Below are positions 42,440 through 51,399 of a DNA stretch of 64,000 nucleotides, one piece after another; positions within the stretch are counted from its first letter, which is position 1; each line of letters begins with the position of its first letter. The notes beneath the pieces are model-generated. The model was given only the letters and a program-made list of their open reading frames with translations. It was not told where the DNA came from and made no database searches. The stretch lies in NCBI RefSeq assembly GCF_003863335.1, contig NZ_RRAZ01000002.1:162664-226663 (forward strand), read 5' to 3'. A program made the position numbers and the translations under genes. This stretch comes from Falsigemmobacter faecalis. GTDB lineage: Bacteria > Pseudomonadota > Alphaproteobacteria > Rhodobacterales > Rhodobacteraceae.

Positions 42440-44008
42440 TTACTTCGCCATCACAGTGAGCCAGTGGCGGGGCTTGTTGTCCGCCTGCTGCAGGATCTCG
42501 GTGACCTTTTTCGAGGTGGCCCAGGCCATCGGCTGCTGGTGCAGCGGCACAAAGAGCATCTCGTCACGCGCCTGTTTCAGCACTTCGGTCTGATAGCCAA
42601 GGCGGGTGTCGCGATCGAGTTCGACCGAAGCCTTCTGGATCAGAGCGTCCCACTCGGGGTAGTTCCAGTCACCCCAGTTGAAAACGCCCGCGGTGCCGTC
42701 ACGCGAATGCAGGGCCTGCACCAGGATCGAATAGCTGTCGAGCATCGGCTCATTGGCCCAGCCGAAGATGAACATATCCGACTTGCCGGAAGACATTTTC
42801 GGCGACTGCACCGCGCGCGGCCCGATATCAAGGGTCGGTTGCAGACCCACACGGGTCAGCATGGAGACGGCGGCTGAGCAGAGCTCTTCTTCGTTCACCC
42901 AGGATTCGTAGGAACACGACAGGCTGAACTTCAGCCCCTCCGCCCCGGCGTCCTTGATGAGCGATTTCGCCAGATCGGCGTTATATTCCACCGGCACATC
43001 CAACTCGGCCTGATAGCCGGGGATCTGCGGCGCGACCAGGGTGCCTGCATTGCGCGAGGACCCGCGCATCACGCGCTTCTGGATCAGGTCGAGATCAATG
43101 GCATGGGCCAGGGCCTGACGCAGCTTCAGATCGTTGAAGGGGTTGTCGCGACCGTCCTCCAGCTTTTCGCGGCGGTTAAAGCCGAACATCACGGTGCGCA
43201 GGGCATTGCCCTCGATCACCTGCACATCAGTTGAGCCTTTGAGGCGCGGCAGATCCTGGATCGGCGCGCCCTCAATGAAGTCGATCTCATTCGACAGGAT
43301 CGCCGCCACGCGGGTCGCCGCCGAGGTGATCGGGGTAAACTCGATGCGGCTGATGTTATGGACCGGCTTGTCCCACCAGGCCGCGTTCACATTCATCGTG
43401 GTGCGGCTTTCGGGCACGCGCTCATCGATGACGAAGGGGCCGGTGCCATTGGCGTTGAAGGTCGCATAGCCCTCGACACCTTTGGTGACATCGGTCGGCA
43501 GTTCCGCGCCGTTGTCTTTCAGCCAGGTGGCGTCGAAGATAAAGATATTGGTCAGATCGTTCAGCAGCAGCGGGTAAGCGCCGGTCAGCTTGATGTCGAT
43601 GGTGTGGTCATCAACGATCTCAGCCGATTTATAGGACGGCAGGTTGCCGCGCAGGGGCGAGCTTTCGTGGCTGACGCGGTTCAGCGAGGCGAGCACGTCT
43701 TCCGCCGTGAACTCAGCGCCGTTGTGGAATGTCACGCCCTGACGCAGCTTGAAGCGCCAGGTGTCATCCGAGAGGATCTCCCAGGATTCCGCCAGCGCCG
43801 GTTCGATCTCAAGATCGCCGTTGTAGCGCACGAGGCCTTCATAGACGTGGTTCAGAAAGGCCAGCGTGAAGGTCGAGCCATAGCTGTAGGGGTCCAGCGA
43901 GGTGACATCCTGCGAGCCGCCCCAGCGGATGGTCTCAGCTCCGGCAGCTCCGGCAATGAGGCTCAGCGCGGCAGCGCCGCCGAGAATGTGACGTTTCAAT
44001 CCGGCCAT
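42440..44008 (-). CDS. ABC transporter substrate-binding protein (OppA/DppA, SBP family 5)
   Basis: Encodes 522 residues from an ATG at 44006-44008, with a signal peptide (about residues 1-24, ending GAAGAE). SBP_bac_5 features include SLDPYSYGSTFT, LAESWEILSDDTWRFKLRQG, VTFHNGAEFTAEDV and a long C-terminal lobe. It would capture the substrate for the Opp-type permeases. It is the first gene of the leftward seven-gene operon, with operator copy B about 107 bp upstream. The in-frame extension to 44131 would run through the operator and was rejected. Confidence 0.92.
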   Translation of the reverse strand: MAGLKRHILGGAAALSLIAGAAGAETIRWGGSQDVTSLDPYSYGSTFTLAFLNHVYEGLVRYNGDLEIEPALAESWEILSDDTWRFKLRQGVTFHNGAEFTAEDVLASLNRVSHESSPLRGNLPSYKSAEIVDDHTIDIKLTGAYPLLLNDLTNIFIFDATWLKDNGAELPTDVTKGVEGYATFNANGTGPFVIDERVPESRTTMNVNAAWWDKPVHNISRIEFTPITSAATRVAAILSNEIDFIEGAPIQDLPRLKGSTDVQVIEGNALRTVMFGFNRREKLEDGRDNPFNDLKLRQALAHAIDLDLIQKRVMRGSSRNAGTLVAPQIPGYQAELDVPVEYNADLAKSLIKDAGAEGLKFSLSCSYESWVNEEELCSAAVSMLTRVGLQPTLDIGPRAVQSPKMSSGKSDMFIFGWANEPMLDSYSILVQALHSRDGTAGVFNWGDWNYPEWDALIQKASVELDRDTRLGYQTEVLKQARDEMLFVPLHQQPMAWATSKKVTEILQQADNKPRHWLTVMAK

Positions 44009-44114
44009 GATCCTGCAGTCCTTTCGATCCCTGTGAACGCCGCCTTTTTGTTGCGGCCTGAGATCATGTTGCGAAGAACGCCGGAGAGTTGGAAACGATA
44101 TTGGGAAAATGGGT

Positions 44115-44138
44115 AACAAAATTGCTAACAATTTTGTT
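44115..44138. promoter_or_regulatory. GntR operator, copy B
   Basis: AACAAAATTG-N4-CAATTTTGTT is a perfect 10-bp inverted repeat. Its AAC-N3-ATTG-N4-CAAT-N3-GTT pattern is the same as operator copy A at 34311-34340, and the 12-bp cores are exact reverse complements. It stands upstream of the oppA-like gene. Confidence 0.75.
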
Positions 44139-44694
44139 CAGAGCCGGGTTGGGCGCCTGATGAGGCGGCTTTTTGCCTGATTATTGTGCAAATCCCGCAC
44201 AGCGGGCCTCGGGAAGCACCCTCTTCGCCGGGTAAAACCAGCCTGAGAGCCTTGGTAGGAAGGGGGAGACGCCCCCACGGTCCCTCTCTTTGAAGACGAA
44301 GGAGATGAGCCTTGCCCGTCTTTGAACCGCGAGATCCGCCATGCCGGATCCCTGCGGTCGCGGGGCCTCGGGGAGACGTGATGCGAGGGAGGGCCCCGGC
44401 TGACAGAACGAAGCGCGTTCTGTTGGCTTGCGGGCAATGAGATGTCATGTGCCGACTACGGCCAGGCAGGTGGCGCTGGTCGTAACCTTTGGTGGCGGGC
44501 GGTTTCGGAGGGACAGGCGGTGTGGCGCTGGCCCCATTGGTCCCGGCAGATCCGGTGGCCTTCGCGCGCCAGGCTGCGCGGAAGGGGGACCGCGAGCATT
44601 CGGGCGGCGCTGTGATATCAGCAGGACCCGAGGCGGCCTGAGGTCGGGCCGCGGGATCCGATCCGGCCTCAGGTGCGGTGCCGTGCGAGGGGAA
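44139..44694. other. Intergenic region without a supported gene
   Basis: About 555 bp between the oppA operator and the small secreted protein. Short open frames here have no ribosome site, signal peptide or family resemblance. The first part is mixed composition and the rest strongly GC-rich. I see no terminator with a T-run. Confidence 0.5.
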
Positions 44695-45144
44695 TTATCC
44701 GGCCTTTCCCTCTTTCAGCGCCTCAAGGCAGGCCGCTTCGTCACCGGCTGCAAGGGCGGCTCGGGCCTTTTCCACTGCGGCGCTGTGGTCCTTTGCTGTG
44801 CCCTTGTCGGCGGTTTCTGCTGCCGTTTTACCGCCGCTTTGCTGTGCCTGGGCGTCCTGGCCGGACATGGCCTGCCCGGGGCTTGCGTTCAGTGGCGTGC
44901 CGGAGCCGTCTTTTGCCGCACCGGCGGTATCGGTGGCGGATGGTGCCTCAGTTGCGCTGCCTGCCGTGCCGGTGGCTGCAGGTGCCTCCTGCAGCGGGGC
45001 AAGCGTGCCGTCTTTGCTGATGCCGCCGCCCGTCCGCCCTGCCTCTGCCTCAAAGACGGCGAGTTCGGATTTGCAATCGGCATAAGCGGCCGCAGAGGTC
45101 AGGGTGAGCGCGCAGCCCGTCATAAGAGAGATGTACCAAGTCAT
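44695..45144 (-). CDS. Small periplasmic protein with low-complexity Ala/Thr/Gly region
   Basis: Encodes 149 residues from an ATG at 45142-45144 with AAGGA seven bases upstream. A signal peptide (ending AAAYAD) leads to a short Cys-containing segment (CKSELAVFEAEAG), then about 80 residues rich in Ala, Thr, Gly and Gln, and a conserved-looking C-terminus AVEKARAALAAGDEAACLEA with a second Cys. The two cysteines could form a disulfide joining the ends. No named family is recognised. It is alone between the island and the PDH operon. Confidence 0.6.
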   Translation of the reverse strand: MTWYISLMTGCALTLTSAAAYADCKSELAVFEAEAGRTGGGISKDGTLAPLQEAPAATGTAGSATEAPSATDTAGAAKDGSGTPLNASPGQAMSGQDAQAQQSGGKTAAETADKGTAKDHSAAVEKARAALAAGDEAACLEALKEGKAG

Positions 45145-45294
45145 GATCGCGTCCTTCCATGAGGTCCCGGCTCATCACCGGTGCCTCAGAAATCGACCCC
45201 GCGCGCGATTGTTCCCGCAGATAAAGCGGCTGCGCGGCGGCTGGCCTGGTGCGGCGGGACCCAAGGGCGCCTGACAGGCACCCTGCCGCCGATT

Positions 45295-46674
45295 TCAAAG
45301 ATCGGTCAGGGTTCCGAGGTAGCTTTCTGCGGCAAAGGCGAGGGTTTCTGAGAGCGTGGGATGGGCATGGATGGTGAGCGCGAGATCCCCGGCCGTGGCA
45401 CCCATTTCAATCGCAAGGCCTGCCACGGCGATCAGCTCTCCGGCGTTCTGGCCTGAGAGGCCCGCGCCCAGAATGCGGCCCGTGGCGGGATCAAGGATCA
45501 GCCGGCTGGTGCCGGGCCCTGCGCCCGCCGACAGCGCGCGGCCAGAGGCGGCCCAGGGGAAGGCGGCGACTTTCACCGCGATGTTCCGGGCCTTTGCTTC
45601 GGTCTCTGTCAGGCCCGTCCAGGCCACTTCGGGGTGGGTATAGGCCACCGAAGGGATCGCGCGCGGGGCAAATTCGACCTTTTCGCCGCAGGCCACTTCT
45701 GCCGCAACCTTGGCCTCATGCACGGCTTTATGGGCCAGCATCGGGCCTTCGGTCACATCACCGATCGCAAAGATATGCGGCTGTGCGGTGCGTTTGTCGG
45801 GCGTGGTCGGGATGAAGCCGCGCTCGGTCAGCGCAATCCCCGCCGCCTCCGGGGCCACCTCTGCGCCGCGCGGGCGGCGGCCGATGGCCACAAGGATGCG
45901 GTCAAACCGACCGGGATCCTGCGCCCCCGCGGTGACCCAAAGCCCGTCTGCCTCTGCCCGCACCGCGCTGACAAGGGTCGACAGATGCACCTCCGTGCCC
46001 TGCTGCAGCCGCTCGGTCAGCGGGGCCAGAAGGGCTGGATCCGCGCCTGGGATCAGCTGCGGCCCGGCCTCGGCAATCACCACCTTCGCGCCAAGCGCGT
46101 GATAGACCTGGGCCATCTCCAGCCCGATGATGCCGCCGCCGATGATCAAAAGCCGCTCCGGCACATCCGCCAGCGCCAGCGCCCCGGTGCTGTCCATGAT
46201 GCGCGGATCCTGCGGCAGATGGCCAAGGCGGATCGGCTCAGATCCGGTGGCGATGATCGCCTGTTGAAAGCGCATCCGCGCGGGGGGGGCACCGGGCGCA
46301 GTGACCTCCAGCTCATGGGGCGAGGTAAAGCGCGCCATGCCCTGCACCACATTGATTTTGCGCCGTTTTGCCAGCCCCGCAAGCCCGGTGGTCAGCCGGG
46401 TCACGACGCCGTCTTTATGCGCGCGCAAAGCGCCCAGATCGATCTGCGGTGGCCCAAAGCGCACCCCGGCCCCGGCGGCGGCAGCGGCGCTCTCAATCCG
46501 CTCGGCGACCGAAAGCAGGGTCTTGGACGGAATGCAGCCGCGGTTCAGGCAGACGCCGCCCAGACGGTCCTCCGCCTCAATCAGCGTCACGCTGCGGCCG
46601 AGATCAGCGGCACGGAAGGCGGCGGTATAGCCGCCCGGGCCACCGCCGATGACAATCAGATCATGCTCAGACAT
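45295..46674 (-). CDS. lpd: Dihydrolipoyl dehydrogenase (E3)
   Basis: Encodes 459 residues. FAD-binding GGGPGGYTAAFRAADLG starts at residue 10, the redox disulfide is in GGVCLNRGCIPSK, the NAD-binding motif is IIGGGIIGLEMAQ, and the C-terminal catalytic His-Glu pair is in HAHPTLSE. It re-oxidises the lipoyl groups of the E2 encoded just upstream (9 bp away) and forms a complete E1-E2-E3 operon with it. Last gene of the PDH operon. Confidence 0.94.
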   Translation of the reverse strand: MSEHDLIVIGGGPGGYTAAFRAADLGRSVTLIEAEDRLGGVCLNRGCIPSKTLLSVAERIESAAAAAGAGVRFGPPQIDLGALRAHKDGVVTRLTTGLAGLAKRRKINVVQGMARFTSPHELEVTAPGAPPARMRFQQAIIATGSEPIRLGHLPQDPRIMDSTGALALADVPERLLIIGGGIIGLEMAQVYHALGAKVVIAEAGPQLIPGADPALLAPLTERLQQGTEVHLSTLVSAVRAEADGLWVTAGAQDPGRFDRILVAIGRRPRGAEVAPEAAGIALTERGFIPTTPDKRTAQPHIFAIGDVTEGPMLAHKAVHEAKVAAEVACGEKVEFAPRAIPSVAYTHPEVAWTGLTETEAKARNIAVKVAAFPWAASGRALSAGAGPGTSRLILDPATGRILGAGLSGQNAGELIAVAGLAIEMGATAGDLALTIHAHPTLSETLAFAAESYLGTLTDL

Positions 46675-46683
46675 CGCAGGGCC

Positions 46684-47922
46684 TCACAGCAGAATGCGGC
46701 GAAAATCGCCCAGATAGTCCGAGAGGCTGCGCAGGAATTTCGCCGCCGCCACCCCGTCTGAGGCGCGGTGATCCCAGGACAGCGCCATGGGCTGCATCAG
46801 CCGCGGCACAAAGCCCGCCCCATCCCAGACCGGGCTGATTTTGGCCCGCGCAAGACCAAGGATCGCCACCTCAGGTGCGTTGATAATCGGCGTAAACCCG
46901 GTGCCGCCGATCCCGCCCAGCGAGGAGATCGTAAAGCCCGCGCCCTGCATGGCGGCGGGCTTCAGCCGCCCGGCGCGGGCATCGGCGGCCAGCTCTGCCA
47001 TCTCATCGCTGATCTCGCGCACCGATTTGCGGTCGGGATCGCGCAGCACCGGGACCACCAGCCCCTCAGGGGTATCAGCGGCGATGCCGATATTGATATA
47101 GCGGCGCAGGATCAACTCTCCCCCGTCAAGCACTGCGTTGAATTTGGGATGCGCCTTCAGCGCCGCGGCACAGGCTTTGGCGATATAGGGCAGGATCGAA
47201 TCCTTGCGCCCCTCTGCGGCATTGACCGCTTTGCGCAGGGCATCAAGGTTGGTCAGATCGGCCTCATCGAAATTGGTGACATGGGGGATCAGCACGGAAT
47301 TGCGCTGCAGCGCCGGCCCCGAAAGCCTGCCGATCCGCGAAAGCGGCAGGCGCTCAACCGGGCCGAAGGCCTCGGGGTTGAGTTTGGGCCAGGGCGCAAG
47401 GCCGAGGTCTGCGCCCCCTGGCGCGGGCGGTTGCGAGAGGCGGGTTTTGACAAAGCCCTCAACATCTTCAGGCGTGATGCGACCATTGCGGCCGCTGCCC
47501 GTGACCTGCGCCAGATCAGCCCCCAGACGAAAGGCCATCCGCCGCACGGAAGGAGAGGCATAAAGTGCTGCCTCCGGATCCGCCGGGGGTTTTGACGCAG
47601 GGGTAAGGACCTGAGCGGTGGCCTGGGCCTGTACCGGCTGAGGCGCAGGTGCCGCAACTGGCGCAGGCGCGGGGGGGACAACACCCGCCTCTGCCGCAAG
47701 GCGCAGCATGGGCTGACCGGCGCTGATCTGATCGCCAACCGCCACCAGCACCTCGAGCACCCTGCCGCCGCTGTCGGAGGGCACATCCAGCGTGGCCTTA
47801 TCAGCCTCGATGACCAGCACCGTCTCGCCCGCGGCGATGATCTGCCCGGGCTTCACCGTCACTTCCACCACCGGAAGCGCGCCGGGAACACCCATATCGG
47901 GAATGAGGATTTCTTGCATCAT
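46684..47922 (-). CDS. aceF: Pyruvate dehydrogenase complex E2, dihydrolipoamide acetyltransferase
   Basis: Encodes 412 residues. One N-terminal lipoyl domain has the lipoylated Lys in EADKATLDV. A Pro/Ala linker leads to a peripheral subunit-binding domain (SVRRMAFRLGADLAQVTGSG) and a catalytic acetyltransferase domain ending with SWDHRASDG, the His-x3-Asp-Gly active site. With a single lipoyl domain it is shorter than the three-lipoyl E. coli enzyme. It lies between aceE and lpd with small gaps, and transfers acetyl groups to CoA. Confidence 0.94.
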   Translation of the reverse strand: MMQEILIPDMGVPGALPVVEVTVKPGQIIAAGETVLVIEADKATLDVPSDSGGRVLEVLVAVGDQISAGQPMLRLAAEAGVVPPAPAPVAAPAPQPVQAQATAQVLTPASKPPADPEAALYASPSVRRMAFRLGADLAQVTGSGRNGRITPEDVEGFVKTRLSQPPAPGGADLGLAPWPKLNPEAFGPVERLPLSRIGRLSGPALQRNSVLIPHVTNFDEADLTNLDALRKAVNAAEGRKDSILPYIAKACAAALKAHPKFNAVLDGGELILRRYINIGIAADTPEGLVVPVLRDPDRKSVREISDEMAELAADARAGRLKPAAMQGAGFTISSLGGIGGTGFTPIINAPEVAILGLARAKISPVWDGAGFVPRLMQPMALSWDHRASDGVAAAKFLRSLSDYLGDFRRILL

Positions 47923-47933
47923 GTTCCCCTCTC

Positions 47934-50591
47934 TCAGCGCGTCCAGGAGGCGGGCTGCTGCGGCGCCTGGGCCCGCGCCGTCTCATAAAGCCCGGCGTCG
48001 ATTTTGCCGTCGCGGGCCAGGGCCTCCAAAGCGGCCAGCACCACCGAGGCGCTGTCGACCTCAAAGAAAGCGCGCAGCTGCTCTCGCGTGCCCGAGCGGC
48101 CAAAGCCATCGGTGCCAAGCGCGATGAAGCGCGCGCGGAGAAAGGGCGCGATCAGCTGTGGCAGGGCGCGGATGTAATCCGTGGCGGCGATCACCGGGGC
48201 ATCCCCGGGCAACAGGCGCTCAATATGGCTGAGGGTCTGCGCCGACAGCCCCTGCAGGCGGTTGTCGCGCTCAATGGCTGCAGCCTCGCGGGCCAGTTCC
48301 GACCAGGAGGTGACGCTATAGACCTCAGAGGTCACCCCCAGAGCGGCCAGGGCCTGAGCCGCAGCGAGTACCTGCAAAAGGATCGTGCCCGAGCCCAGCA
48401 GCCGGATCTGCGGCGCGCCTTCGCCGTGGCGGCTGTGCAGATACATCCCCTTCAGCAGATCCCCTTCGGCGCCTTCGGGAAGCGCGCCCTGCGGATAATT
48501 CTCATTCATTACGGTGATATAGTGGAACTCGTCACGCTCCTCCTCCATCATGCGCCGGGCGGCATGATCCATGATGACCGCCAGTTCCGCACTGAAGGCC
48601 GGATCCCAGGAGCGGCAGTTCGGCACGCTGTGCGCGACCAGCAGGCTGGAGCCGTCCTGATGCTGCAAGCCCTCACCCGAAAGGGTGGTGCGCCCCGCCG
48701 TGGCCCCCAGAAGGATCCCCCGCGCGCGCTGATCCGCCGCCGCCCAGATCAGATCGCCGATGCGCTGAAAGCCGAACATCGAGTAGTAAATATAGACCGG
48801 CAGCAGCGGCAGATTATGCACCGAATAGGATGTGGCCGCCGCCGTCCAGGACGAGATCGCCCCCGCCTCGGTGATGCCTTCTTCCAGAAGCTGGCCATTG
48901 GCCGCTTCTTTGTAAAACATCATCGAGCCTGCATCTTCGGGCTGATAAAGCTGGCCCTGGGGGGCATAGATCCCGATCTGGCGGAACAGGTTATCCATCC
49001 CGAAGGTGCGCGCCTCATCGGCGACGATCGGCACGATGCGCGGGCCGAAGTCTTTGTCCTTCAACAGATTTCCAAGCATCCGCACCACCGCCATAGTGGT
49101 GGAGCCTTCGCGCCCGTCGCCCTGCAGCGCAAAGCCCGCCCAGGCCGCGCGCTCGGGCACCGCCACGGCCCCTGCGGCCCCTGGCGAGCGCTGCGGCAGC
49201 GCGCCGCCAAGCGCCTGGCGGCGGGCGCGCAGATAGGCCATCTCGGGGCTGTCGTCGGCTGGCTTATAGAAGTTCAGATCTTCGATATCGCGGTCGGGGA
49301 TCGGCAGGCCAAAGCGGTCGCGGAAGGCCCGCAGCGCCTCGGTGTCGAGCTTTTTGGCCTGATGCGCCACCATGCGGCTTTCGCCCGCAGCTCCCATGCC
49401 ATAGCCCTTTTTGGTCTTGGCCAGGATCACCGTGGGGCGGCCCTTATGGGCTTTGGCGGCGGCAAAAGCGGCGTGGAGTTTGCGCAGATCATGGCCGCCG
49501 CGCTTCAGCGCATTGATCTCGGCATCGGTCATATGCGCGACCAGCGCTGCGGTCTCGGGATTGGCCTCAAAGAACTTCTGGCGGTTGTAATCGCCGTCTT
49601 TCGAGCCGAGGTCCTGATAGGCGCCGTCCACCGTCTCTGAAAACCGCTTCAGCAGCGCATTGCCGCTGTCACGCGCAAAAAGCCCGTCCCAATCCGAGCC
49701 CCAGAGCACCTTGATGACATTCCAGCCCGCGCCGATAAAAAGCGACTCCAGCTCCTGGATGATCTGGCCATTGCCGCGCACCGGACCATCGAGCCGCTGC
49801 AGGTTGCAGTTGATGATAAAGGTCAGATTATCAAGGCCTTCGCGCGCGGCCAGCGTCAGGCCCGCGATGGATTCCGGCTCATCCATCTCTCCATCGCCAA
49901 AGACGCCCCAGACGTGGCGGCCCGCGGTCTCTGCCAGCCCCCGGCCCTCAAGATAGCGCAGGAAGCGCGCCTGATAGACCGCGCTGATCGGCCCGAGCCC
50001 CATGGAACCCGTTGGGAACTGCCAGAAATCGGGCATCAGCCAAGGGTGAGGATAGGACGACAGCCCCGCGCCACCAGTCTCCTGGCGGTAGTTTGAGAGC
50101 TGCTCTTCGCTCAGCCGCCCCTCAAGAAAAGCCCGCGCATAGACGCCGGGGGCGGAATGCGGCTGGAAATAGACCAGATCTCCGCCGTGGCCGGGACGCG
50201 GGGCCTCGAAGAAATGGTTAAAGCCGGTCTCAAAGATCTCGGCTGCTGAGGCATAGCTCGCGATATGCCCGCCGAGCGAGCCATAGGCCTTATTGCCGCG
50301 CAGCACCATCACCAGCGCGTTCCAGCGCATGATCGCCGTCAGCCGCTCCTCCATGGCGAGATCGCCGGGGTAGGCCCCCTGGGCGCTCAGCGGAAGGGTG
50401 TTGCGATAGGCCGAAAAGGGCTGGCTTTGCGCAAAAAGCCCCGAGCCGCGGGCCGCATCCTCTAGGCGGCGCAGCAGATAATGCGCGCGGGCGGAACCGG
50501 CGTGCAGTTCCGTGGCGCGGAAGGCCTCAAGCCACTCCTGGGTTTCCTGCGGATCGGTGTCGGGGGGCTGGACGGCGGTGGCCTGGCTCAT
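47934..50591 (-). CDS. aceE: Pyruvate dehydrogenase E1 component, homodimeric type
   Basis: Encodes 885 residues as a single chain, the AceE type rather than the alpha/beta E1 common in Alphaproteobacteria. The TPP-binding motif is GDGEMDEPES with NCNLQRLDGPVRG. Further typical blocks are TKKGYGMGAAGES, SWTAAATSYSVHNLPLLPVY and the YVTVMNENYPQ-like segment (read here as YITVMNENYPQG). It decarboxylates pyruvate and acetylates E2. It is the first gene of the aceE-aceF-lpd operon, with an Lrp-type regulator gene about 140 bp upstream in the same direction. Confidence 0.95.
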   Translation of the reverse strand: MSQATAVQPPDTDPQETQEWLEAFRATELHAGSARAHYLLRRLEDAARGSGLFAQSQPFSAYRNTLPLSAQGAYPGDLAMEERLTAIMRWNALVMVLRGNKAYGSLGGHIASYASAAEIFETGFNHFFEAPRPGHGGDLVYFQPHSAPGVYARAFLEGRLSEEQLSNYRQETGGAGLSSYPHPWLMPDFWQFPTGSMGLGPISAVYQARFLRYLEGRGLAETAGRHVWGVFGDGEMDEPESIAGLTLAAREGLDNLTFIINCNLQRLDGPVRGNGQIIQELESLFIGAGWNVIKVLWGSDWDGLFARDSGNALLKRFSETVDGAYQDLGSKDGDYNRQKFFEANPETAALVAHMTDAEINALKRGGHDLRKLHAAFAAAKAHKGRPTVILAKTKKGYGMGAAGESRMVAHQAKKLDTEALRAFRDRFGLPIPDRDIEDLNFYKPADDSPEMAYLRARRQALGGALPQRSPGAAGAVAVPERAAWAGFALQGDGREGSTTMAVVRMLGNLLKDKDFGPRIVPIVADEARTFGMDNLFRQIGIYAPQGQLYQPEDAGSMMFYKEAANGQLLEEGITEAGAISSWTAAATSYSVHNLPLLPVYIYYSMFGFQRIGDLIWAAADQRARGILLGATAGRTTLSGEGLQHQDGSSLLVAHSVPNCRSWDPAFSAELAVIMDHAARRMMEEERDEFHYITVMNENYPQGALPEGAEGDLLKGMYLHSRHGEGAPQIRLLGSGTILLQVLAAAQALAALGVTSEVYSVTSWSELAREAAAIERDNRLQGLSAQTLSHIERLLPGDAPVIAATDYIRALPQLIAPFLRARFIALGTDGFGRSGTREQLRAFFEVDSASVVLAALEALARDGKIDAGLYETARAQAPQQPASWTR

Positions 50592-50730
50592 CTGAAGCGT
50601 CTCTGAAAGGGCTGCTCAAAGACGCTAGGACAAAGCCCGCAGCAGAGGTTGCTGATCTGGCCGCCTTCCCCCTGAGGTTGAGGCGGGTCTGCGGTGTAAA
50701 TGCCGGTGCAACAGCATAATCTGCCGCAGA

Positions 50731-51204
50731 TCAGCTCTCCATCGGCAGGGCGGTTTTATAAGAGATCTGCCGCAGCGCAAAGCTGGAGCGGATGTTCCTG
50801 ACGCCCGGGATCTCGGTCAGATCCTGCATGATGAAGGTCTGCAGCGCCTCCATATCGGGCACCACCACCCGCAGCAGATAGTCGCTGTCGCCGGTCATCA
50901 GATAGCATTCCATCACCTCGGGAAATTCGGCCACCCGCGTTTCAAAGCGGCTGAGAGCGGCTTTGTGCTGCATTTCCAGGCTGACCTGAATGAAAACCGT
51001 GATGCTCAGGCCAAGCGCCTCGGGCGGGACCAGCGCCACATAGGCCTTCAGAAAGCCCTCCTGTTCCAGCCGTCGCACCCGCGCCAGACAGGGCGAGGCC
51101 GAAAGCCCCACCCGCGCCGCAAGCTGCACATTGCTGATCCGCGCATCGCGCTGCAGCTCATCCAGAATACGCCGGTCGATGGCGTCAAGTTTTGCGGCCT
51201 TCAT
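50731..51204 (-). CDS. Lrp/AsnC-family transcriptional regulator
   Basis: Encodes 157 residues. An N-terminal HTH (LDAIDRRILDELQRDARISN, then VQLAARVGLSASPCLARVRR) is followed by the RAM/ligand domain (VECYLMTGDSDYLLRVVVPD-like segment, read as VMECYLMTGDSDYLL). The length and domain order are typical. It lies upstream of aceE in the same direction with a 140-bp gap and could regulate the PDH operon or a more distant amino-acid gene; no operator was identified. The region 51205-51399 upstream holds no gene. Confidence 0.93.
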   Translation of the reverse strand: MKAAKLDAIDRRILDELQRDARISNVQLAARVGLSASPCLARVRRLEQEGFLKAYVALVPPEALGLSITVFIQVSLEMQHKAALSRFETRVAEFPEVMECYLMTGDSDYLLRVVVPDMEALQTFIMQDLTEIPGVRNIRSSFALRQISYKTALPMES

Positions 51205-51399
51205 CGTGATCTCCCGTCCCCGGCGCCATTAGGCTTCAGAGCCATTGATTGTGCAATGATTTCAGGATCCGCATTGCGGCGGAGAGGCCCGTTTTATACG
51301 TGATCTGTTCTGTGTGGGATTATCGTCAGTCAACACAACGGCTGCCGCCGGCCATCCGCAAAGCGCTGCCCGAAGACCTGCCCCCCCTGAACGCCGGCC

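Noticed and set aside
44157..44164. CTGATGAG, resembling a hammerhead ribozyme core
   Set aside because: The matching GAAA core and three-stem arrangement are missing, so it is a chance octamer.
48225..49640. 471-codon open frame on the plus strand
   Set aside because: It lies wholly opposite aceE, which is unmistakable, and shows no domain of its own.
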